A stretch of 64,000 nucleotides of DNA from Mycolicibacterium sediminis (lineage in GTDB: Bacteria; Actinomycetota; Actinomycetes; Mycobacteriales; Mycobacteriaceae), in assembly GCF_010731735.1 (NCBI RefSeq), contig NZ_AP022588.1, positions 2,604,001 to 2,668,000 on the forward strand, given 5' to 3'. The position numbers and the translations under genes were made by a program. Below are positions 27,444 through 36,923 of this stretch, in pieces. Every line of letters starts with the position of its first letter. Positions within the stretch are counted from its first letter, which is position 1. The notes beneath the pieces are model-generated. The model had not been told where the DNA came from. It saw nothing but the letters and a program-made list of their open reading frames with translations, and did no database searches.

Positions 27444-28283
27444 TCAGCCGGCGGGCGGTGCCTGCCGCTGCGGCTCGGTGTTGGCGTCGATGAAATCCGC
27501 GATCAGCTCGGTGACGCGTCCCGGTGCCTCGAGCATCGGGATGTGTCCGAGGCCCTCGAGGCGGGTGACCCGGGTGTTGCGCGGAAGGTTGTCGACGAGG
27601 TACCTGTTGCCGCGGGGGGTGGGGAAGACCCGGTCCTTCTCGCAGAGCACCAGCTGGGTGGGTGCTGCGACGTCGGCCAGCTCCAGCAGGCCGGGCAGAC
27701 GCAGGGTCTTCACCAACAGCTGGAAGTACGCCGTGCAGTGCGTCGCGTCGTCGACGAGGGCGACGAGGTCGGGGTGGCTGGGTCCGTCGGCCGGTCCGCT
27801 GACGGCGAGGGTGGCGATGCGTCGGCCGCCGGGGAAGTCCAGGATCCGCGGGCCGATCAACCTCGCCGCCGCCAGGGCGGGTCCACCGAGCAGGAACTTC
27901 AGCACGGTTTCGTACTTGGTCAGCGAGTGCTGGCCCCATCCGCCGGCGGGCGCAATGGCGGTCAGCGTGCGGGCGCGGCCACGGCGCTCCAGTTCGAAGG
28001 CCACCCAGCCGCCCAGTGAGTTGCCGACGACGTGCGCAGTGTCCCAGCCCAAGTCGTCCATGCGACGTTCGACGTCGTCGACGAGCGCTGCGGTGTCCAG
28101 GAGCCAGTTCCCGGAACGCCGGCCACCGTTGTGGCCGGGCATGGTCGGGGCGAACGCCTCGAAGCGACCGGTGTCGGCGAGCTGGTCGGCGACCGTGCGC
28201 CACACGTTCTGCGAGCAGAGGAACGGGTGGAGCATCACGATCGGCTCACCCTCGCCGACGTGGATGGGTTCGCGTTCTGGCAT
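27444..28283 (-). CDS. Alpha/beta hydrolase
   Basis: A 279-residue alpha/beta-hydrolase with oxyanion loop VMLHPFLCSQNVW near residue 20, the nucleophile S89 in GNSLGGW, the acid in LCEKDRVFP and the histidine in LGHIPMLEAP. A cap domain (about 125-195) separates the halves. Substrate unknown; the fold is shared by esterases, epoxide hydrolases and C-C hydrolases. The gene is convergent with icd, the stops being three bases apart, and its 5' side faces the 86-bp repeat array. Equivalent in place to Rv3337/Rv3338 of M. tuberculosis. Confidence 0.88.
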   Translation of the reverse strand: MPEREPIHVGEGEPIVMLHPFLCSQNVWRTVADQLADTGRFEAFAPTMPGHNGGRRSGNWLLDTAALVDDVERRMDDLGWDTAHVVGNSLGGWVAFELERRGRARTLTAIAPAGGWGQHSLTKYETVLKFLLGGPALAAARLIGPRILDFPGGRRIATLAVSGPADGPSHPDLVALVDDATHCTAYFQLLVKTLRLPGLLELADVAAPTQLVLCEKDRVFPTPRGNRYLVDNLPRNTRVTRLEGLGHIPMLEAPGRVTELIADFIDANTEPQRQAPPAG

Positions 28284-28347
28284 GCCGCGACACTAAAGGT
28301 GATACCGCCGGTACCGCAAGGCGGACTCGCGCCTGGAGGACGTGCGT

Positions 28348-28674
28348 CCCGGGGCCGTCATCATTCGTTGACGGTTGCGGCCGCGGTGGTGCCTTGGGAG
28401 GGGTGTGCGGTGCCGCGGGAAGGCGGTGTGTTTCCCGGGGCCGTCATCATTCGTTGACGGTTGCGGCCGCGGTGGTGCCTCGAGACGGGCGTGCGGTCCC
28501 GCGGGAAGGTGGTGTGTTTCCCGGGGCCGTCATCATTCGTTGACGGGTGCGGCCGCGGTGGTGCCTTGGGAGGGGTGTGCGGTGGCGCGGGAAGGTGGTG
28601 TGTTTCCCGGGGCCGTCATCATTCGTTGACGGTTGCGGCCGCAGTGGTGCCTTGGGAGGGTGTGCGGTGCCGCG
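28348..28674. repeat. 86-bp direct tandem repeat array, about 3.8 copies
   Basis: Copies begin with CCCGGGGCCGTCATCATTCG at 28348, 28434, 28520 and 28606: a constant 86-bp period, the last copy truncated near 28674 and lacking one G. Each copy has the inverted repeat CCGTCA...TGACGG (8-base loop) and GCGGCCGC or a close variant. Because 86 is not a multiple of three, each unit holds a 29-codon ORF whose stop overlaps the next unit's TTG as TTGA in a new frame. The array fills the gap between two divergent genes and resembles MIRU-type intergenic repeats of mycobacteria in size and overlap design. Confidence 0.95.
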
Positions 28675-28704
28675 AACGTGTCGGACGCGCGCGAGATGAT
28701 CCCC

Positions 28705-28740
28705 GCAATCGCAATCGCAATCGCAATCGCAATCGCAATC
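28705..28740. repeat. Hexanucleotide microsatellite (GCAATC)6
   Basis: Six perfect GCAATC units lie 30 bases before the ATG at 28770 and just after the 86-bp array. In the frame of that ATG they would read Arg-Asn repeats. Copy-number change would alter promoter or leader length without changing the frame. Perfect repeats in GC-rich mycobacterial DNA are unusual and likely variable between strains. Confidence 0.95.
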
Positions 28741-28769
28741 GATCGTCGACGCAGCGCGAGGGAGGGCCT

Positions 28770-29080
28770 ATGACAGACGAGCCGTGGTGGAGGAACGACC
28801 CGACCATTCAGGCCGCCACCCGTGCAGCCCTCGAAGAACTGGAGCGGGAACCGACTCGCGAACACGCCAATGATGGGCCCGATCCCGTGGTGACCGAGCT
28901 GTTCACCGGTGCGGCCAAGCTCGAACTCGCCGCCGCGCGCGACGATCGCCGGGGGCGGCGCTGCGGTACGTGGACGCGATCCGGGGCGCTCGCGCCGCGG
29001 GTTTCTCCTGGGGCGAGATCGGCGAGCTGCTCGGGGAGTCCAAGCAGTCGCTGCACCGCCGCTTCGGTGCCGTCGACTAA
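28770..29080 (+). pseudogene. Small helix-turn-helix-like protein, frameshifted
   Basis: The frame from ATG 28770 (SD GGGAGG close upstream) gives a plausible start, MTDEPWWRNDPTIQAATRAA, through VVTELFTGAAKLELAAARDDRR, then turns into low-complexity Arg/Ser sequence. The +2 frame from about 28958 gives ALRYVDAIRGARAAGFSWGE followed by IGELLGESKQSLHRRFGAVD and TAA at 29080, an HTH-like end. Adding one G to the G5 run at 28951-28955 joins both halves into one protein of about 103 residues (...RRGAALRYVD...). So the gene lacks one base: a true mutation, a switchable homopolymer or a sequencing error. Function unknown; the C-terminal half resembles DNA-binding helix-turn-helix segments. Confidence 0.7.
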
Positions 29081-29103
29081 CGCTCACTAAGCTGCCGCGC
29101 GAG

Positions 29104-29913
29104 ATGAATTCGATGATCGTGAGCACCATCAACGTCAACGGGATCCGCGCCGCGGTCAAGGAACGGTCCGCGGACAACCTGGGCCTGCACCCGTGGCTGA
29201 CGACGACCTGCGCCGACGTCGTCTGTCTGCAGGAGACGCGAGCCGACGACGAACAGCTCGCCGAGGCGCTCGCGCCCGCGCTCGCCGACGGCTGGCACCT
29301 CGCCTCGGCGGACCCGCACCTCAAGGGGCGCAACGGTGTCGCCGTCCTCAGTCGGCACCCGATCACCCGCACGCGGATCGGACCCGGCGACGACGAGTTC
29401 GCCTCGCACGGACGCTACCTGGAGGTCGACACCGGCGGCCTCACCGTCGCGAGCGTCTACTTCCCGACGGGCGAGGCCGGAACCGAGCGCCAACTCGAGA
29501 AGGAACGGTTCATGTCCTCAGTCGCGGAACGGATGGCCGAGCTACGGCACGACGGACGCGACGCGGTCGTCTGCGGCGACTGGAACATCGGACACACCGA
29601 ACTCGACATCAAGGCCTGGAAGGCCAACCAGAAGAAGGCGGGCTTCCTCCCCAGCGAGCGGCAGTGGCTCACCGACCTCCTCGCGACCGGGTGGGTCGAC
29701 GTCGTGCGCGTGCTGCACCCGGAGGTGCCCGGCCCCTACAGCTGGTGGTCGTGGCGCGGGAAGGCGTTCGACAACGACGCCGGCTGGCGCATCGACTATC
29801 AGCTGGCCAACCGGGCACTGGCCGACCGCGTGGTGTCCGCCCGGGTCGAGCGCGCCGAGGCCTACGCCCTGCGCTGGTCGGACCACGCCCCGGTGACCGT
29901 CGAATACGGCTGA
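29104..29913 (+). CDS. Exodeoxyribonuclease III / AP endonuclease (xth family)
   Basis: A 269-residue exonuclease-endonuclease-phosphatase-fold nuclease. Motifs appear in order: STINVNGIRAA (N), VVCLQETRADD (metal-binding E), VASVYFPTGEAG, VVCGDWNIGHTELDIK (D, N), and the C-terminal WRIDYQLANRAL and RWSDHAPVTVEY (D-H pair). It removes 3' blocks and cleaves at abasic sites in base excision repair with Mg2+. ATG 29104 is chosen; the Met three codons later (MIVSTINVNG) is equally possible. It follows the frameshifted small gene by 23 bases and its 3' end faces the lipase gene, with 17 bases between the stops. Confidence 0.92.
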   Translation: MNSMIVSTINVNGIRAAVKERSADNLGLHPWLTTTCADVVCLQETRADDEQLAEALAPALADGWHLASADPHLKGRNGVAVLSRHPITRTRIGPGDDEFASHGRYLEVDTGGLTVASVYFPTGEAGTERQLEKERFMSSVAERMAELRHDGRDAVVCGDWNIGHTELDIKAWKANQKKAGFLPSERQWLTDLLATGWVDVVRVLHPEVPGPYSWWSWRGKAFDNDAGWRIDYQLANRALADRVVSARVERAEAYALRWSDHAPVTVEYG

Positions 29914-29930
29914 GCCCGCAGCCTCCGAAC

Positions 29931-30968
29931 TCAACAACCCACGCGATTCGGCGTGCCGAGTGCCTCCGGAGCGGTCGCCAGCGCCTCGTCGACGAGCGCG
30001 AACACGCGTGGGTCCCACGTGAGCGCGCTCGTCTCGGGCATCGCCTTGAGGCTGGCGACGTAGATGCTGTGCGCGTCGTCGACCGTGGCGCAGCGACGAT
30101 GCGGTAGCACCGCGTCGTCGACGTCCATCGCAAGCGCGCTGCGCAGTGCGACGATGCCGTCGTTGGGCCACACGGCCGGGTCGACCGGGCCGGGCCGTGC
30201 GAAGGCGTCACCGCCGACCAGGACGACGGGTATCCCGTCCAGCACCCCGGCCTGCGCTGCGTTCCAGCCCTGCGGTCCCATCAGGTAGGCCCGGCTGACC
30301 TCGCGGCCCGAACCGGACACCCGGCGCACCACTTCGTCGCGGAAGCCCTCCATCGACTGCTCGCAGAACTGGTCGCCGAGACAGGCGTCGAGGCCGATCG
30401 TGTCGCCCGCATAGTCCGAGAGGAACGAGCCCTGCCACGGCGTGCCGAGCGTCGTCAGCGACCGGATGCGCATCGGAGCGCCGGTCGACTGCAGCACCTT
30501 GATGGCTGCCCGCGAGTACAAGCCGCCCATGGAGTGCGCGACGAGGTCGATCTGATCGACGCCCCGCTCGGTGTCCAGGTAGTTCAGGAAGCGGGCGAGG
30601 TGCTCACCGGCGGTGTCGATGCTGCCGGTGGAGTCGACGGTCATGATCTCCGGCAGCGTGATCGGACAGTCCCCGAAGGGGCCGAACCCGGTCTGATCCG
30701 TCACTCGGCCTCGGCCCGCCATGGCCGGCGAGGTGTAGACCTCGTGGCCCTGGTCGACGAGGTGGCGGCGGATCGCGGTGTCGGTGTTCCCGGCCGCCAG
30801 CCCCGACGCGCAGCCGGCGTCGGGCGTGGTGAACGGGCTGGTGGCGGCGCCGCCGGACACGATCACGACGGCGTGCGCGCGATCCGCCGGTGCCGAACCC
30901 GCGGGAGGGGCCGCGCTCACGGTGACGCCGAGGAGCGCAATGGACAAGCCTGCCAGGATCTTCCGCAT
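29931..30968 (-). CDS. Secreted lipase/esterase (alpha/beta hydrolase)
   Basis: A 345-residue exported hydrolase. The signal peptide covers MRKILAGLSIALLGVTVSAA, with cleavage near residue 20-26. The nucleophile elbow is LVAHSMGGLYSR, typical of triacylglycerol lipases and acyltransferases. LGTPWQGS follows, and a late acid/histidine pair is suggested by VWPNDGIVAL and VDDAHSIYV. Several cysteines (GCASG, GDCP, LDACLGDQFCE, C-terminal VGC) could form disulfides, in line with export. The substrate is unknown, probably an acyl ester of host or envelope lipid. It is divergent from trpS. Confidence 0.88.
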   Translation of the reverse strand: MRKILAGLSIALLGVTVSAAPPAGSAPADRAHAVVIVSGGAATSPFTTPDAGCASGLAAGNTDTAIRRHLVDQGHEVYTSPAMAGRGRVTDQTGFGPFGDCPITLPEIMTVDSTGSIDTAGEHLARFLNYLDTERGVDQIDLVAHSMGGLYSRAAIKVLQSTGAPMRIRSLTTLGTPWQGSFLSDYAGDTIGLDACLGDQFCEQSMEGFRDEVVRRVSGSGREVSRAYLMGPQGWNAAQAGVLDGIPVVLVGGDAFARPGPVDPAVWPNDGIVALRSALAMDVDDAVLPHRRCATVDDAHSIYVASLKAMPETSALTWDPRVFALVDEALATAPEALGTPNRVGC

Positions 30969-30999
30969 CGCGCGCCTCTCGGTTGTCCGGCGATGCTAG

Positions 31000-32067
<1,068 letters not shown>

Positions 32068-32103
32068 TCCGCGAACGCCTCCTCAGACGTCAAGGAGACC
32101 GGG

Positions 32104-33132
32104 ATGACCGACGACACGGCCGAACCCGGCGTGCTGGACCGCTTGCGAGCGCGTTTCGGGTGGCTCGACCGCACACTGCGCGCACAGGGTCGCTACCAGG
32201 ACTGCAAGGGCGACTTCTTCGCGGCCGGCATCACGTACTTCACGGTGTTCGCGATCTTCCCGTTGGCGATGGTGTCGTTCGCGGCGGCCGGCTTCGTCCT
32301 GGCGAACGACGCGAGCCTGCTGGCCCAGGCGGAGGACAAGATCCGCGGCGCCGTGTCGGGCGACCTCGGCAACCAGCTCGTCGAACTGATGGACTCGGCG
32401 ATCAAGTCCCGCACCTCGGTCGGCGTGATCGGACTCGCCACGGCGGCGTGGGCGGGGCTGGGCTGGATGGCGAACCTGCGCGAGGCGCTGTCGGAGATGT
32501 GGCTGCAGCGGCGTGAACCGGGCAACTTCGTCGCGACCAAGCTGTCGGATCTGCTGGCGCTGGTGTCGACGTTCGTGGCGCTCGTCGTGACCATCGCGCT
32601 GACGGCGGTGAGCAATTCGGGTCTGCTGCGCCGCATTCAGGCGCTGCTCGGACTGCAGGACGTGCCGGGGGCGGGGGTCGCGCTGTTCGTCGGATCGCTG
32701 CTGCTGTCGCTGTGCGTCTCGTGGCTGCTGTTCACGTGGATCATCGCCCGGTTGCCGCGGGAGTCGGTGAGCTTCCGCAGCTCGATCCGGGCCGGTCTGC
32801 TGGCGGCCGTCGCGTTCGAGATCTTCAAGCAGGTGGCGTCGGTGTATCTGTCGTCGGTGACGAACGGTCCGGCGGGCGCGACGTTCGGGCCGGTGCTCGG
32901 TCTGATGGTGTTCGCCTACGTCACCGCGCGGCTGATCCTGTTCTCGACGGCGTGGGCGGCCACGTCGTCGGAGAACCTCGCCGCCGCACCGGTCGAACCG
33001 CCGGAGGTGGGCGCTCAGATCACCACCAGGGTGCAGGTCCGCGAGGGCCTCGCTCCGGCCGCGGCCGTCACCGCCGCGGCGGCGGGTGCGCTCGGCGCGC
33101 TTGGGCTCTCCCGACTGTTCAAGCGGCGCTGA
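32104..33132 (+). CDS. yhjD: YihY/virulence-factor BrkB family membrane protein YhjD
   Basis: A 342-residue inner-membrane protein of the YihY/BrkB family, once mis-called RNase BN. Six hydrophobic segments can be seen, including ITYFTVFAIFPLAMVSFAAAG, here residues about 43-63, the VGVIGLATAAWAGLGWMANL region, LALVSTFVALVVTIALTAV, VALFVGSLLLSLCVSWLLF, AGLLAAVAFEIFKQV and LGLMVFAYVTARLILFSTAW. The family lacks an agreed biochemical role; transport or envelope lipid handling has been proposed. An AAGGAG lies 9 bases before the ATG. It follows trpS and is convergent with dacB. Confidence 0.92.
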   Translation: MTDDTAEPGVLDRLRARFGWLDRTLRAQGRYQDCKGDFFAAGITYFTVFAIFPLAMVSFAAAGFVLANDASLLAQAEDKIRGAVSGDLGNQLVELMDSAIKSRTSVGVIGLATAAWAGLGWMANLREALSEMWLQRREPGNFVATKLSDLLALVSTFVALVVTIALTAVSNSGLLRRIQALLGLQDVPGAGVALFVGSLLLSLCVSWLLFTWIIARLPRESVSFRSSIRAGLLAAVAFEIFKQVASVYLSSVTNGPAGATFGPVLGLMVFAYVTARLILFSTAWAATSSENLAAAPVEPPEVGAQITTRVQVREGLAPAAAVTAAAAGALGALGLSRLFKRR

Positions 33133-33140
33133 GGAATGCG

Positions 33141-34346
33141 CTAGGAGATCTTCCGCCGATTCAGCGACCGCGCGGACATGATGAGCGCGAACACGATCAG
33201 CGAGCCGACGACGCCCACGCCGACGCGGACGGGGGTGGCGTCCTCCGGGGGGAGCGCCGACGCCAGGTCCTGGGCGGCGTCGAGCGCCGACAGCGGCGCG
33301 GGGTTCTTCGCGGTCAGTGAGGGATCGGGGTCGATGAGCGAGCCGATCTTGGTGCCCGGCGGCGTCGAGAAGCCGTAGTCGAGCAGACGCGCGGCCTGTT
33401 CCCACGGGGCGATCGGCTGCCGGGTTCCGCGCAGCAGCACCGCCACGAGCCTGCGGCCGTCGCGGTCGGCGGCGCCGACGAACGTCTGCCCGGCGTCGTC
33501 CGTGTAGCCGGTCTTGCCGCCGAGCGCGCCGGGATAATTGGTGAGCAGCTTGTTGTCGTTCTCGAGTTCGTACTCCGGTAACTCGTACGTCTTGGTGGCG
33601 ACGATGTCGCTGAAGATGGCGTTCTGCCAGGCATACCGGTAGAACAGGCCGATGTCGTAGGCCGACGTGCTCATGCCCGGACCATCGAGTCCCGACGGGG
33701 TTGCCGCACGGGTGTCGCGGCCACCGAGCTTGCCGGCCAGGTCGTTGATCTTGGCCAGCGCGCTGTCCATGCCGCCCAGCTGTCCGGCGAGGGCGTGCGC
33801 CGCGTCGTTGCCCGAGTGCATGAGCAGACCGTGCAGCAGGTCGTTGACGGTGTACACGCTGCCGTCCTTGACGCCGATCTTGGTGCCCTCGGCGGCGGCG
33901 TCGTCGGGGGTGCCCACCACCTGCTTGTTGATCGGCAGGTCCTTGATCGACTGCATGGCGACGAGCACCTTGATGATGCTGGCGGGCCGGTGCCGGCCGT
34001 GCGGGTCGCGGGCGGCGATGACGTCGCCGCTGTCGAGGTCGGCGACCAGCCAAGCCTCCGCCGAGACGTCCTCGGGCACCGGTGGCGTGCCGGGCGCGGT
34101 GATGATCCCGCAGCCGGACATCGCGTCACCGCCGAGCGGGGCCGCGGGCACCGGGAGCGGTTCGGGTGGGGGACCCGCGGTCGGGACCTCCGAGTCGTCG
34201 ACGGCGGGTGGCGTCACCACGCGGTAGGGGCAGGGATCGGGGTCGGCGCCCGCGAGGGGTGCGCCGACGAACGCGGGCGCGGCGACGAACGTCAGGGCCG
34301 CGGCCAGGCTGAGCAGGCGGCGCGACATCGATCCGTTGGTACCCAT
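33141..34346 (-). CDS. dacB: D-alanyl-D-alanine carboxypeptidase (class A PBP5-like)
   Basis: A 401-residue low-molecular-weight penicillin-binding protein, close to mycobacterial DacB1 (Rv3330). A signal peptide (about 8-34) is followed by a proline-rich spacer, then the S11 peptidase domain. The active serine and lysine are S123-I-I-K126, the second motif is S178-G-N180, and the third is K278-T-G280. A C-terminal hydrophobic segment (about 370-390) followed by SLNRRKIS anchors it in the membrane. It trims the terminal D-Ala from peptidoglycan stem peptides outside the cell. Start ATG at 34346; a second Met six codons in is possible. Confidence 0.95.
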   Translation of the reverse strand: MGTNGSMSRRLLSLAAALTFVAAPAFVGAPLAGADPDPCPYRVVTPPAVDDSEVPTAGPPPEPLPVPAAPLGGDAMSGCGIITAPGTPPVPEDVSAEAWLVADLDSGDVIAARDPHGRHRPASIIKVLVAMQSIKDLPINKQVVGTPDDAAAEGTKIGVKDGSVYTVNDLLHGLLMHSGNDAAHALAGQLGGMDSALAKINDLAGKLGGRDTRAATPSGLDGPGMSTSAYDIGLFYRYAWQNAIFSDIVATKTYELPEYELENDNKLLTNYPGALGGKTGYTDDAGQTFVGAADRDGRRLVAVLLRGTRQPIAPWEQAARLLDYGFSTPPGTKIGSLIDPDPSLTAKNPAPLSALDAAQDLASALPPEDATPVRVGVGVVGSLIVFALIMSARSLNRRKIS

Positions 34347-34544
34347 CGTCTGAGCAGATTAAGAGATCGAGCGGCCGATCTCCGGGAGGCACGCTGTGAC
34401 GGGTGGGACCAATGTGTTGGATGGGGCGGTCCGCTCGGGTCCGCTGTGCCCAACGTGCGAACATGGCGAGAAATTCGGCGAATTCCCGCCGTACTCGCAC
34501 GTACGACGGGGTCGGGGTAGCGCCGCGTGAAGGGGTCGGGCGAG

Positions 34545-35534
34545 CTACAGCTCGACGTAGGCCAGCGCGGGGAACTCGATGGTCGACATCCACAGGCGGC
34601 CCGCCGACTCGACGACGCCGGTGACACCGCCGAAGTCCGGCCGCGTCGTCCGGACGCCGCCGACCACGGCGCCGGTGTCGGCGTCGAAGCCCACGACCCA
34701 CACCTCGGGGACGACCTTGGGTTGCAGTCGCTTGGGTAGTCGCCAGATGATCTGCCGGATCCACGGCGCCCGCGGCATCAGTCCCTCGGCCGACGGGTTG
34801 ACCGGCGTGACGAACGCCGTCCAGATCCGCCCGTCGGACCCGGTCGAGATGTTGTCCGGCATCGCGGGCAGGTGCACCGCCAGCGGGGTGACGGTGCCGG
34901 CGCGGTCACCGCTCAGCCAGTACTTCGACAGCCTGCGACCCATCGTCTCGGCGAACACCAACGCCGACTCGTCCGCCGTGACCGTCAGGCCGTTCGCGAA
35001 GTACAGCCCGTCGAGGACGGTGGTGACCGTGCCGTCGGTGGTGAGCCGGAACAGGCTGCCGGTACTCCGCGCCTCGAGGATCGCCCCGAGGAAGTGCTCG
35101 AAGTGGAAGTCACTGGTGGACTCGGTGAAGTAGATGGTGCCGTCGGCGGTCTCGGTCACGTTGCTGCAGAACCGAAGTGGCCGACCGTCCACCTCCGCGA
35201 CCAATGCCTCGAGCCGGCCGCTCGCCGGGTCGAGCGCCAGCAGACCCCGGTGGCTGTCGCACACCAGCACCCGGCCGTCACGCGTGACGTGCAGGCCCAG
35301 CGGCCGGCCACCGGTGTCGGCGACGACAACGGGGTTCGTCCCGTCGGGCGAGGCCCGCACGATGCGCCCGTCGACGAGTCCCGTCCACAGCCGTCCCTCG
35401 GCGTCGACGACGACGTCCTCCGGCCCGTCCCCGGGCATCGGGACGACCGTGACCGGCCGTTCGGGTTGCGCGGGAAGCGGATCGACCGGTGGCGGCTGCC
35501 AGCGGACCGGGTGGATGCGTGGCTTCGACGCCAA
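34545..35534 (-). CDS. SMP-30/gluconolactonase/strictosidine-synthase-like beta-propeller
   Basis: A 329-residue six-bladed beta-propeller. Repeated blade motifs are PEDVVVDAEGRLWTGL, PLGLHVTRDGRVLVCD, FCSNVTETADGTIYFTES, FANGLTVTADESALVFAET and MPDNISTGSDGRIWTAF. This pattern matches strictosidine-synthase-like/SMP-30 hydrolases, which act on lactones or esters with a bound divalent metal. The substrate is unknown. It starts with TTG directly after the aminotransferase stop (TAGTTG, no gap), so it is the third gene of the Lrp-aminotransferase operon. No signal peptide is seen. Confidence 0.85.
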   Translation of the reverse strand: MASKPRIHPVRWQPPPVDPLPAQPERPVTVVPMPGDGPEDVVVDAEGRLWTGLVDGRIVRASPDGTNPVVVADTGGRPLGLHVTRDGRVLVCDSHRGLLALDPASGRLEALVAEVDGRPLRFCSNVTETADGTIYFTESTSDFHFEHFLGAILEARSTGSLFRLTTDGTVTTVLDGLYFANGLTVTADESALVFAETMGRRLSKYWLSGDRAGTVTPLAVHLPAMPDNISTGSDGRIWTAFVTPVNPSAEGLMPRAPWIRQIIWRLPKRLQPKVVPEVWVVGFDADTGAVVGGVRTTRPDFGGVTGVVESAGRLWMSTIEFPALAYVEL

Positions 35535-36923
35535 CTACATCATCTCGCTGGCGCGGCCGAGGACGTCGCTCAGGATGTCGTAGATCGCGTCGAATTCGCG
35601 CTGCCCGCAGATCAGCGGCGGCGCGAGCTGGACCACTGGGTCGCCGCGGTCGTCGGCGCGGCAGTACAGCCCCGCCTCGAACAGGGCCGGCGTCAGGAAG
35701 CCGCGCAGCAGCCGCTCGCACTCGTCGTCGTCGAAGGTCTCCTTGGTGGCCTTGTCCTTGACGAGTTCGATTCCGTAGAAGTACCCCTCGCCGCGCACGT
35801 CGCCGACGATGGGCAGCTCGAGCAGCTTCTCCAGCGTCGACCGGAACGCCGGGGCGTTCTCCTTGACGCGGTCGTTGAGGCCCTCGCGCTCGAAGATGTC
35901 GAGGTTGGCCAGCGCCACGGCCGACGACACGGGGTGTCCGCCGAAGGTGTAGCCGTGCCCGAACACCGTCTGGCCGTCGTTGAACGGCTCGAACAGCCGG
36001 TCGCTGGCGATCATCGCGCCGATGGGCGAGTAGCCGGACGTCAATCCCTTGGCGCACGTGATGATGTCGGGCGTGTAGCCGAAGTCGTTGCACGCGAACA
36101 TGGATCCGATGCGGCCGTAGGCGCAGATGACCTCGTCGGAGACCAGCAGCACGTCGTACTCGTCGCAGATCTCGCGGACCCGCTCGAAGTATCCCGGCGG
36201 CGGCGGGAAGCAGCCGCCCGCGTTCTGCACCGGCTCCAGGAACACCGCGGCGACGGTGTCGGGTCCCTCGAATTCGATCGCCTCGGCGATCCGGTCGGCG
36301 CAGTACCGGCCGAACGCCTTCGGGTCCTGGCTGAACATCTCGGGAGCGCGGTAGAAGTTCGTGTTCGGGACGCGGAAGCCGCCGGGGGTCGGCGGGTCGA
36401 ACGGCGCCTTGAACGTCGGGATGCCGGTGATGGCCAGCGCGCCCTGCGGTGTGCCGTGGTAGGCGATCGACCGCGACATCACCTTGTACTTGCCTGGCTT
36501 GCCGGTCAGCTTGAAGTACTGCTTGGCCAGCTTCCACGCACTCTCGACGGCCTCGCCGCCACCGGTGGTGAAGAAGACGCGGTTCAGGTCGCCCGGGGTG
36601 TATCCGGCGAGCCGCTCGGCCAGCTCGATGGCCGGGGGAGTGGCGAAGGACCACAGCGGGAAGAAGGCCAGCGACTCGGCCTGCTTGGCCGCGGCCTCGG
36701 CCAGTTCGGCGCGGCCATGTCCGGCCTGCACCACGAACAGCCCGGACAGGCCGTCGATGTACTTGTTGCCCTCGCTGTCCCAGATGTTGACGCCCTCGCC
36801 CCGGGTGATGATCGTCGGGGTGATGCCCTCGCCGTGGCGGGCGAAGTGGCCCCACAGGTGGCGGTTGGCCTTGGCGCCCAGCTCGCTGGACGTGGCGGTG
36901 TCGGTTTCGGAAATGATCGTCAT
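35535..36923 (-). CDS. Class III aminotransferase (Rv3329-like)
   Basis: A 462-residue fold-type I aminotransferase. PLP is bound to K292 in IITCAKGLTSGYSPIGAM. Other features are FFTTGGGEAVESAWKLAKQYF, VFLEPVQNAGGCFPPPPGYF and VSDEVICAYGRIGSMFA, where the aspartate pairs with the PLP ring nitrogen. Family members transaminate omega-amino groups such as those of putrescine, beta-alanine, GABA or taurine to pyruvate or 2-oxoglutarate. The neighbouring aldehyde dehydrogenase of the gamma-aminobutyraldehyde type favours a diamine or omega-amino acid substrate; this is inference. Its ATG overlaps the Lrp stop (ATGA). Confidence 0.92.
   Translation of the reverse strand: MTIISETDTATSSELGAKANRHLWGHFARHGEGITPTIITRGEGVNIWDSEGNKYIDGLSGLFVVQAGHGRAELAEAAAKQAESLAFFPLWSFATPPAIELAERLAGYTPGDLNRVFFTTGGGEAVESAWKLAKQYFKLTGKPGKYKVMSRSIAYHGTPQGALAITGIPTFKAPFDPPTPGGFRVPNTNFYRAPEMFSQDPKAFGRYCADRIAEAIEFEGPDTVAAVFLEPVQNAGGCFPPPPGYFERVREICDEYDVLLVSDEVICAYGRIGSMFACNDFGYTPDIITCAKGLTSGYSPIGAMIASDRLFEPFNDGQTVFGHGYTFGGHPVSSAVALANLDIFEREGLNDRVKENAPAFRSTLEKLLELPIVGDVRGEGYFYGIELVKDKATKETFDDDECERLLRGFLTPALFEAGLYCRADDRGDPVVQLAPPLICGQREFDAIYDILSDVLGRASEMM

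Noticed and set aside
28348..28674. CRISPR array
   Set aside because: Period is exactly 86 bp with near-identical sequence over the whole unit, so there are no unique spacers, and no cas genes are present.
28626..28769. (Arg-Asn)6 N-terminal extension of the 28770 gene as the true start
   Set aside because: A good Shine-Dalgarno (GGGAGG) lies directly before ATG 28770, the extension has repeat-derived composition, and it is open only because one G is missing in the fourth repeat unit.
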